The translations under genes and the position numbers were made by a program. Below are positions 6,730 to 12,592 of a stretch of 19,106 nucleotides of DNA, piece after piece. Under the pieces are notes generated by a model. It searched no databases, had not been told where the DNA came from, and was given only the letters and a program-made list of their open reading frames with translations. The stretch comes from Chloroflexota bacterium (GTDB lineage: Bacteria > Chloroflexota > Dormibacteria > CF-121), in the NCBI GenBank assembly GCA_005880605.1, contig VBIS01000086.1, positions 1 to 19,106 on the forward strand, given 5' to 3'. Position 1 is the first letter of the stretch. Each line of letters begins with the position of its first letter.

Positions 6730-8072
6730 TTGCCCCCACCCTGCCCTCCCCCGCGAGCGGGGGAGGGAACCACTAGGGCTGGTTCGAGGCCGAGGCGCTC
6801 GAAGGTCACGTCCAGGTGGCGCAGGTAGAAGGCCGGGTCGAAAAGCTCCGCAAGCTCCCGCTCGGTCAACCGCTCGCGAACCTCGGGGCTCTGCCCGATG
6901 GCCGTCTTGAAGTCCGGTCCCCCGTCGAGCGCGCTGATGGCCGTCCGTTGCACCACGCGGTAGGCGTCCTGCCGTGTCATTCCCTTCTGCACCAGGGCCA
7001 GCAGCACGCGCTGGGAGAACACCACGCCGCCGCTGCGGTAGAGGTTTGCCCGCATCCGCTCCCGATCGATCGTCAGGCCCTCGATGATGTCGACCATCAG
7101 TCGCAGCATGTAATCGATCAGGGTGCAAGCGTCCGGGAAGATGATGCGCTCGGCCGAGGAGTGGCTGATGTCACGCTCGTGCCAGAGGGCCTGGTTCTCG
7201 AGCGACGTGTGCGCATAGCCCCGCACCACCCGAGCGAGGCCGCACACACGCTCGCTCAGGATCGGGTTGCGTTTGTGCGGCATCGCCGACGAGCCTTTCT
7301 GCTCTTGGCCGAACGGCTCGCGGACCTCGGAGACTTCACTGCGCTGCAGGTGTCGGATATCGGTGGCGAATTTTTCCAGACCACCGGCGAGCACGGCCAG
7401 CGTCGTCAGGTAGGCCGCGTGGCGGTCGCGGGCAATCACCTGGGTCGTGACCGGAGCCACCTTGAGCCCCAGCTTCTTCAGTGAGGACTCCTCGACCTGC
7501 GGCTCGACGGTGGCGTGCGTCCCCACCGCGCCCGAGAGCTTGCCGACCCGGATGTCCTCGCGGGCAGTGACCAGCCGCTGGCGGTCGCGGTCGAGCTCGT
7601 CCAGCCAGCCGGCGAGGACGAACCCGAAGCTGATCGGCTCGGCGTGGATGCCGTGGGTCCGGCCGGCCATCAGGGTCTCGCGCTCCTCGATGGCGCGCCG
7701 CCGGATCACCGAAGACAGCCGGTCGACATCCTTAAGAAGGATGTCCGCGGCCTCCACGAGTTGCAGCGCCAAGGCGGTATCGAGCACGTCCGACGAGGTC
7801 AGGCCCCGGTGCAGGTATCGGGCGTCGTCACCCAATTGCTCGGCGAGCGAGTCCAGGAAGGCGACGACATCATGGCCCACCCGTTCCTCGAGCCGGGCAA
7901 TGTGCTCCGGATCGACGCGGGCCTGTCGGAGGCGGTCGAGCGCCGACCGCGGGATCTCGCCCAGGTCGGCCCACCCCTCACAGACGATGAGCTCGATCCG
8001 CAGCCACAACTCGTAGCGCTGCTTTGGGGCGAAGATCTCGCTCATCTCCGGATGGGCGTATCGAGGGATCAA
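6726..8072 (-). CDS. purB: Adenylosuccinate lyase PurB with repeat-encoded C-terminal tail
   Basis: PurB cleaves SAICAR to AICAR and adenylosuccinate to AMP, releasing fumarate. It has 448 residues. The N-terminus (MIPRYAHPEMSEIF) aligns with the Bacillus opening MIERYSREEMSNIW, which supports the TTG start at 8072. Catalytic segments: HRGLTSSDVLDTA, MAGRTHGIHAEP with His140, and the fumarase/lyase signature GSSAMPHKRNP at 260-270, followed by WHERDISHSSAER. The family normally ends around FERxGL; here residues 436-447 (P-S-P-A-R-G-G-G-Q-G-G-G) are encoded by a palindromic repeat. AAGGAGA at 8090-8084 is a clear ribosome-binding site about 11 bases before the TTG. It is the first gene of the purB-purN operon, behind a TATAAT promoter. 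Confidence 0.96.
   Translation of the reverse strand: MIPRYAHPEMSEIFAPKQRYELWLRIELIVCEGWADLGEIPRSALDRLRQARVDPEHIARLEERVGHDVVAFLDSLAEQLGDDARYLHRGLTSSDVLDTALALQLVEAADILLKDVDRLSSVIRRRAIEERETLMAGRTHGIHAEPISFGFVLAGWLDELDRDRQRLVTAREDIRVGKLSGAVGTHATVEPQVEESSLKKLGLKVAPVTTQVIARDRHAAYLTTLAVLAGGLEKFATDIRHLQRSEVSEVREPFGQEQKGSSAMPHKRNPILSERVCGLARVVRGYAHTSLENQALWHERDISHSSAERIIFPDACTLIDYMLRLMVDIIEGLTIDRERMRANLYRSGGVVFSQRVLLALVQKGMTRQDAYRVVQRTAISALDGGPDFKTAIGQSPEVRERLTERELAELFDPAFYLRHLDVTFERLGLEPALVVPSPARGGGQGGGK
6733..6767 (-). repeat. Palindromic repeat inside the 3' end of purB, upstream of purC
   Basis: Perfect 11-bp arms CCCTCCCCCGC (6744-6754) / GCGGGGGAGGG (6757-6767) with loop GA. On the minus strand it is followed by CAGGGTGGGGG, three bases, then the purC ATG. 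It encodes PurB residues 436-447, in the same reading frame as the copy in purS (Pro-Ser-Pro, then Gly-Gly-Gly-Gln-Gly-Gly-Gly). Confidence 0.92.
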
Positions 8073-8101
8073 TCGGCGGCTGGTCTCCTTGTGGGTGGCG
8101 T

Positions 8102-8116
8102 GCCGTCGGTGACGGC
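8102..8116. promoter_or_regulatory. Perfect inverted repeat at the predicted purB transcription start
   Basis: GCCGTC (8102-8107), GGT, GACGGC (8111-8116): 6-bp perfect arms with a 3-base centre. It lies immediately downstream of the minus-strand -10 box (8125-8120), over the expected transcription start of the purB operon. It could be an operator or a 5'-end hairpin of the mRNA. No known purine regulator site is recognised. Confidence 0.4.
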
Positions 8117-8119
8117 CTG

Positions 8120-8148
8120 ATTATAGCCGCCGTTATAGGTCCGTAACC
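8120..8148 (-). promoter_or_regulatory. Promoter of the purB-purN operon
   Basis: On the minus strand the -10 box is an exact TATAAT at 8125-8120. The -35 region (GTTACG/GGTTAC, about 8147-8142) is poor. A second AT-rich hexamer, TATAAC, lies at 8137-8132. The predicted start near 8113 leaves a leader of about 40 bases containing the AAGGAGA ribosome-binding site of purB; this is too short for a purine riboswitch. Confidence 0.6.
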
Positions 8149-8205
8149 TCTCTCACCCCAGCCGACTTCTCATTCACGGGGAGTTGCTGGTACATTGGCC
8201 GGACA

Positions 8206-8232
8206 CGTAACCAAGTGGGGGCGTCACCCGTT
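8206..8232 (+). promoter_or_regulatory. Possible ECF-type promoter of the sigma/sensor pair
   Basis: GTAAC at 8207-8211 is followed after 17 bases by CGTT (8229-8232). This resembles the GGAAC-N16/17-CGTC layout of self-regulated ECF promoters. The heptamer CGTAACC also occurs at 8142-8148. The match is weak and is offered only because ECF sigma genes are often autoregulated. An ordinary -10-like TACATT is at 8191-8196. The stretch 8073-8265 holds nothing else I can name. Confidence 0.25.
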
Positions 8233-8265
8233 CAGTCTGCAGCGGGCGCCCTATGGGGTGCCCTG

Positions 8266-8823
8266 ATGCCGGACGGATTTGAAGAGCGGGATTTGGTCGA
8301 ACGGGCGAAGCAAGACCCCGAAGCGTTCGGGGCCCTGTACGACCGCTATTTCCCGCAGATTTATCGATTTGCGTACTCCAGAGTTCGCGACCAATCCCTG
8401 GCCGAGGATGTGACGTCGGAGGTGTTTTTCAAAGCGCTGAGAAATATCAAGCGGTACACCTATTCGGGACATCCATTCTCTTCGTGGCTCTACCAGATCA
8501 CGCTGAACGCGGTGGCCGACCATTACCGCGGGCTGCACGGTGAGGTGGACCTCGAGGAAGGGGCCAGCCTGCCGAGCACGGCGCCGGCGGTGGTCGACGA
8601 GGTCGTCCGGCGCGATCGCAGCCGCCGGGTTTGGGCGGCGATCGACCAGCTTCCCCGCCAACAGCGGGCGGCGATGGTACTCAAGTTCAGCGAGGATCGA
8701 AAGATCGAGGAGATCGCGCAGATCCTAGGAAAGAGTTCCGGGGCGGTCAAGCTGCTGCTGCACCGAGCCGTCGAACGGCTCCGCCGCGAGCTGCCGCCGG
8801 AATTCGAGATTGGTGTGACGTGA
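8266..8823 (+). CDS. ECF-subfamily RNA polymerase sigma factor
   Basis: This 185-residue sigma-70 family protein has region 2 and region 4 only. Region 2 spans about residues 20-88: FGALYDRYFPQIYRFAYSRV, AEDVTSEVFFKALRNI, then FSSWLYQITLNAVADHYRG. An acidic linker (EVDLEEGASLPSTAP) leads to region 4 at about 125-175: IDQLPRQQRAAMVLKFSEDR, IEEIAQILGKSSGAVKLLLHRAVERLRREL, a typical helix-turn-helix. ATG 8266 is preceded by a GGGGTG sequence. A GTG at 8215 in the same frame would add 17 unconserved residues and start inside the candidate promoter. Its TGA shares one base with the ATG of the next gene (TGATG), so the two are translated together and that protein is the likely partner. It diverges from purB. 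Which genes it controls cannot be read from the window. Confidence 0.93.
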   Translation: MPDGFEERDLVERAKQDPEAFGALYDRYFPQIYRFAYSRVRDQSLAEDVTSEVFFKALRNIKRYTYSGHPFSSWLYQITLNAVADHYRGLHGEVDLEEGASLPSTAPAVVDEVVRRDRSRRVWAAIDQLPRQQRAAMVLKFSEDRKIEEIAQILGKSSGAVKLLLHRAVERLRRELPPEFEIGVT

Positions 8824-11144
8824 TGAACGATCCCGAACTGGAAGAACTGTTCGGAGATCCAGCCGATCGCGCGGTGGTGGATCTCCTCAAGGCGTCACGG
8901 CCCGCCGCGCCACCGTTGGACCCGCACTTCCATAACTACCTGCGGGCCAAGCTGATGACAGAGGCGCGACGGACGCTCCCCGCCCGCGCCTCCCGGTCCT
9001 GGCTCCCGTTCAGGCTGTCCCCCAAGACGATGGCACCGGCGATGGCCGCGGTCGCGGCCGGGTTCCTGGTGGTGCTGGGCGTCGAGATTTACCTGCACAG
9101 CGGCCAGCCGGGGGCGCCGGAAATCGCTCAGGCGAACATCGGCGCGATCAACAACAAGAAGGATGTGGGGACCGGCGAACCGATCGTGATTCCGTTCACC
9201 GGCCCAGTCGACAAGACGGCCGTGGCCGAAAGCGTGGTGATCCAACCAGCCACCTCGGCGACCAAGCAGTGGGTCGGTCAGAACCTCGTGATCATCCCGG
9301 ACCACCCGCTCGCGCCAAATACCGCCTACTCGGTCACCTTCAAGCCTTTGGCCACGCCAACGCCGACGCCATCGTCGAACCCAGTCGTCCGGCAGACCCA
9401 AGCCCCGGCTCCCAGCCCGGTGGTCGTTCACTTCACGACGGTCCGGCCGCCGGTGACACCGATCGTTCCGCCCTCGTACCGGAGTGCGAACGTGAGCTAC
9501 GGCTATGACAGCCGGCTGGGCGATTCCGGCACCATCCTGAGCGCCGCCTGGACGCCGGCGGGCCAGATCCTGGTCACCCGCCCGGTCGGGCAATTGGGGC
9601 CCGGCGCGCCGACCGCATCGGCCAGCGCGACGCCGAGTTCACCCGCGCCCAAGGCCACAACGGACGTCTGGCTGATGAGTGCGAAGGGCACGCCGGTCCG
9701 CATCGTCGTTCCAGGGGGAAGCTTTCCGGCGGCGGCACCGTCCGGCGGGCTGATTGCCGCCTGGCAGATGGCGCCCGCCAACCAGGTGACCCTCGGCGTC
9801 TGGGACCTGCAAGGCGTCTTGCAAGCCACCCTCGTCACCGTCAACGGAGTCCCCGATCGAGCTCCGGTCTGGATCGGCGAGGATCGGATTGCCTACGTCG
9901 ATCAGAGCCGGCTCCACATCGTCGACCTTCACGGAATCCAGGCCGGTGGAGTGGGTCTCAGCGTGAGCCACGGCCGCATGGCGGCGTCGCCCACGAGCCC
10001 ACGGCTGGCGGTGGAGGGTACCGAGGCGTCGGTCATCCTCGATCTGCGCTCGGCCGGTGCGCCGATGTCTCTGCCGGCCGGAGCGTCCGGCCTTGCCTGG
10101 TCCTCCAAGGGAGACCTCGCGTTCCTGGTTGCGCAGGGCGCCCGGACAGAGCTGTACGTGGGGGCTGATGGCCAGGCCTTCCAGAAAGTGGCGACCAGTC
10201 CCGACGGGCAGACCTGGTCGGACCTGAGCTGGAGCCCGGATGCGACCTCCTTGCTGCTGGCGACCACGGCAGCGGGCGGGAACGGCGCGGGTCCCAGCCT
10301 GGTGCTGGTCAACCGGGACGGCAGCAACCCCACCCCTTTCGGCGCCCCATCGAAGGAATACGCCTCGCCGCAGTGGTCACCGAGCGGTGATCTCGTGCTC
10401 TTCACGCGACGGGATGAGGCGGCCGGCGGCCGGGCATTCTGGACCGCGACCGCGACCCCGTCGACCACCGACTCGGCGGCGAACCGGGCCCTGGCCGAGG
10501 TCGCCAAATTCATGCTGGCCCGGATCAATGGCGACAGCGCCGCCGCCCAGGCCGAGCTGGACGACGCCGGCCGCGCCGCGTACCAGGGAGGAGCCTCGTC
10601 GCTCCTCGGTCCGGGCAATGTGCGCTTCAGCCGCTACTACCCGGTAACGGTTCAGCCGAGCGGCTCAAAAGCCAATGCCTTCCTGGTAGGGGTTCGAATC
10701 TTCAGCGCCAAGAACGGCGTGGAGACCAGCTTTTTCGAAGAGCAATTGACGCTGGTGGCGCAAGGCGGCCACTTCACGCTATCGCCGCAAGACCATCCAT
10801 ACCTGATCGATGCCGTGAATGCATCGCCGACGATGCCACTCGGCCATGGGCCCACGATCGTTTCGGTCGAAGTCGTCCAAACCTCGTCCGGAGCGCAGGT
10901 TCGGGTGCGCTTCGATGCCGACCTAAGGCCAGAAACGGTGACCAGCGACACGATCCAGATCAAAGACGGCGAGGGAAAGGTGGTCGAGGCCCGCATCACG
11001 TTCGACGCCGAGAACCACCTGGCCACGCTGGGCGTGAAGCTGCAGCCCGGCACCTACAAGCTGGTGGTGACGACCAGCGTGACCGACGTCAACGGTGTCG
11101 CGCTGGCACAAGAGTACGACGCACCGCTGGTCATCAGCCGCTAA
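8823..11144 (+). CDS. Single-pass membrane protein with Ig-like and beta-propeller-like ectodomain; probable anti-sigma/sensor
   Basis: I do not recognise a named gene. The protein has 773 residues. Residues 1-70 are a short, basic, cytoplasmic region with no zinc-binding HxxxCxxC motif. A hydrophobic segment at about 72-92 (AMAAVAAGFLVVLGVEIYL) with Arg/Lys before it predicts N-in, C-out. Outside the membrane I see four parts. The first is an Ig-like strand pattern at 110-206 (PIVIPFTGPVDKTAVAES, resembling Big_5/SbsA-type domains). Pro/Thr/Ser linkers follow at 177-200 and 257-280. A TolB/WD40-like repeat region lies at 235-545 (AAWTPAGQILVT, LSWSPDATSLLLA, QWSPSGDLVLFTRR). Then come a globular segment at 550-660 and a second Ig-like domain at 675-773. 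There is no cysteine anywhere. The ATG at 8823 overlaps the sigma stop; the open frame before it is sigma sequence. Anti-sigma function is inferred from gene coupling only. Confidence 0.8.
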   Translation: MNDPELEELFGDPADRAVVDLLKASRPAAPPLDPHFHNYLRAKLMTEARRTLPARASRSWLPFRLSPKTMAPAMAAVAAGFLVVLGVEIYLHSGQPGAPEIAQANIGAINNKKDVGTGEPIVIPFTGPVDKTAVAESVVIQPATSATKQWVGQNLVIIPDHPLAPNTAYSVTFKPLATPTPTPSSNPVVRQTQAPAPSPVVVHFTTVRPPVTPIVPPSYRSANVSYGYDSRLGDSGTILSAAWTPAGQILVTRPVGQLGPGAPTASASATPSSPAPKATTDVWLMSAKGTPVRIVVPGGSFPAAAPSGGLIAAWQMAPANQVTLGVWDLQGVLQATLVTVNGVPDRAPVWIGEDRIAYVDQSRLHIVDLHGIQAGGVGLSVSHGRMAASPTSPRLAVEGTEASVILDLRSAGAPMSLPAGASGLAWSSKGDLAFLVAQGARTELYVGADGQAFQKVATSPDGQTWSDLSWSPDATSLLLATTAAGGNGAGPSLVLVNRDGSNPTPFGAPSKEYASPQWSPSGDLVLFTRRDEAAGGRAFWTATATPSTTDSAANRALAEVAKFMLARINGDSAAAQAELDDAGRAAYQGGASSLLGPGNVRFSRYYPVTVQPSGSKANAFLVGVRIFSAKNGVETSFFEEQLTLVAQGGHFTLSPQDHPYLIDAVNASPTMPLGHGPTIVSVEVVQTSSGAQVRVRFDADLRPETVTSDTIQIKDGEGKVVEARITFDAENHLATLGVKLQPGTYKLVVTTSVTDVNGVALAQEYDAPLVISR

Positions 11145-12592
11145 CGCTCGCCGGTGAGGACGACCCCCGCAGCGATGGCGGCCGCAACCTCGCCCGCCCC
11201 GTAGAGGGACTCGAAGGGCGAGACTTCCTGGTCGAAGGCCTTCGTCTTGTCCACGAGGCTTGGGTGATCCTGGATGAAGCTCGTCGAGATTCGACCGTTG
11301 ATGAAGTCCGGCTCATCCAGGAGGGCGCGGTGGAATGGAATCGTCGTTTTGGGCCCGGTCAGGACGAATTCCTGCAGTGCCCGCCGGCCTCGGCCGATCG
11401 CCGACTCCCGGGAGTCGGCCCAGACGATCAGCTTGAGCAGCAACGAGTCGAAATGCGGCGAAACCTCCTGGTGCGGCCGGATCCCGCTGTCGACGCGTAC
11501 GCCCGGCCCGGCCGGTGGCGCATAACGGCGGACTCGTCGGGGGGTCGGCATGAAGTTGCGCAGCGGGTCCTCGGCGTTGATCCGGAACTCGATGGCGTGC
11601 CCGCGCGGTGAGCCGTAGCCACCGGCGGCGAGCCGCTCGCCTCGAGCGATGCGGATTTGCTCCCGGACGAGGTCGATACCGAGGACCGACTCGGTGATCG
11701 GGTGTTCCACCTGGAGCCGTGTGTTCATCTCGAGAAAATAGAAGTCCTCACCGGACACGATGAACTCGATGGTTCCCGCGTTGCGATATTGCACCGCCGC
11801 CGCCGCTTTGACGGCGGCCTGCGCCATGGCACGCCGCTGCGTGTCGCTCAGGCCGACCGCCGGGGTCTCTTCCAGGAGTTTCTGATGCCGGCGCTGGATC
11901 GAACAGTCGCGCTCCCCCAGCGCCAGGGTCGTGCCGTGATCGTCGGCAAGGATCTGCATCTCGATGTGGCGCGGGTGCTGCAGGTATCGCTCCAGGTAGA
12001 CGTCGGGACTGCCGAACGAGCTCTGCGCCGCTCGGCGGCAGGCTTCAAAGGCTGCCGGGAGCTCGCCGGGGCCCATCGCCACCCGCATGCCGATGCCTCC
12101 CCCGCCAGCAGCGGCCTTCACCATCACCGGGTAGCCGATTCGTTCCGCTTCACGAACGGCGGCTGCTTCATCCGCGAGCGCGGCCGTTCCGGGTACGACC
12201 GGAACTCCGGCCTCGATCATTCGGCGCCGGGCCTCGACTTTGTCGCCCATCGCCCGCATGCTGGTTGCGGTCGGGCCGATGAAGGTCAGCCCGTTGGTGA
12301 CGCAGGCCTCCGCGAATGCGGGGTTCTCGGATAGAAAGCCGTAGCCGGGATGAATGGCATCAGCGCCACGATCTTTGGCCACCCGCACCAGCTGCTCGAT
12401 ATCGAGATAGCCCTGGCGTGGCGTCGCACCGATGAGGGCGACACGCTCGTCGGCGAAAAACGCGTGCGGGGCGCGGGCATCCGGCTCCCCGTAGACCGCT
12501 ACCGTCGGAATACCCATCTCGCGGCAGGTCCGCATCACCCGAAGGGCAATCTCGCCGCGGTTGGCGACGAGGACCTTGTTGACGCTAGCCAA
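11141..12592 (-). CDS. Biotin carboxylase subunit (pyruvate/acyl-CoA carboxylase A subunit type)
   Basis: This ATP-grasp enzyme carboxylates biotin on its partner carrier with bicarbonate and ATP. It has 483 residues. Motifs: KVLVANRGEIALRV at 6-19, HPGYGFLSEN at 81-90, Lys159 before the glycine-rich loop AAAGGGGIGMRV, HIEMQILAD, ERDCSIQRRHQK at 227-238, and FLEMNTRLQVEHP at 286-298 with the catalytic Arg292. The TTG start at 12592 is the only start after an in-frame TGA and overlaps the upstream carboxyltransferase gene by eight bases, so the two probably form one enzyme (PycA/PycB-like). AccC of acetyl-CoA carboxylase is the alternative, but no accB or accA/D is present. The last four bases overlap the stop codon of the convergent plus-strand gene. 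Confidence 0.93.
   Translation of the reverse strand: MASVNKVLVANRGEIALRVMRTCREMGIPTVAVYGEPDARAPHAFFADERVALIGATPRQGYLDIEQLVRVAKDRGADAIHPGYGFLSENPAFAEACVTNGLTFIGPTATSMRAMGDKVEARRRMIEAGVPVVPGTAALADEAAAVREAERIGYPVMVKAAAGGGGIGMRVAMGPGELPAAFEACRRAAQSSFGSPDVYLERYLQHPRHIEMQILADDHGTTLALGERDCSIQRRHQKLLEETPAVGLSDTQRRAMAQAAVKAAAAVQYRNAGTIEFIVSGEDFYFLEMNTRLQVEHPITESVLGIDLVREQIRIARGERLAAGGYGSPRGHAIEFRINAEDPLRNFMPTPRRVRRYAPPAGPGVRVDSGIRPHQEVSPHFDSLLLKLIVWADSRESAIGRGRRALQEFVLTGPKTTIPFHRALLDEPDFINGRISTSFIQDHPSLVDKTKAFDQEVSPFESLYGAGEVAAAIAAGVVLTGER

Noticed and set aside
6730..7128. An N-terminally extended PurC (429 residues)
   Set aside because: The extra 133 residues are a Pro/Arg/Gly-rich shadow of purB; the family N-terminus begins at about 6729 and ATGA overlap supports that start.
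8215..8265. GTG 8215 as the sigma factor start
   Set aside because: It would add 17 low-complexity residues not typical of ECF sigma factors; ATG 8266 has a better ribosome-binding sequence and starts just before region 2.
8631..8822. A longer start for the sensor protein (adding 64 residues)
   Set aside because: The added part is out-of-frame sigma factor sequence, Arg/Gly-rich without conservation; the ATG at 8823 overlaps the sigma stop codon as expected for a coupled pair.
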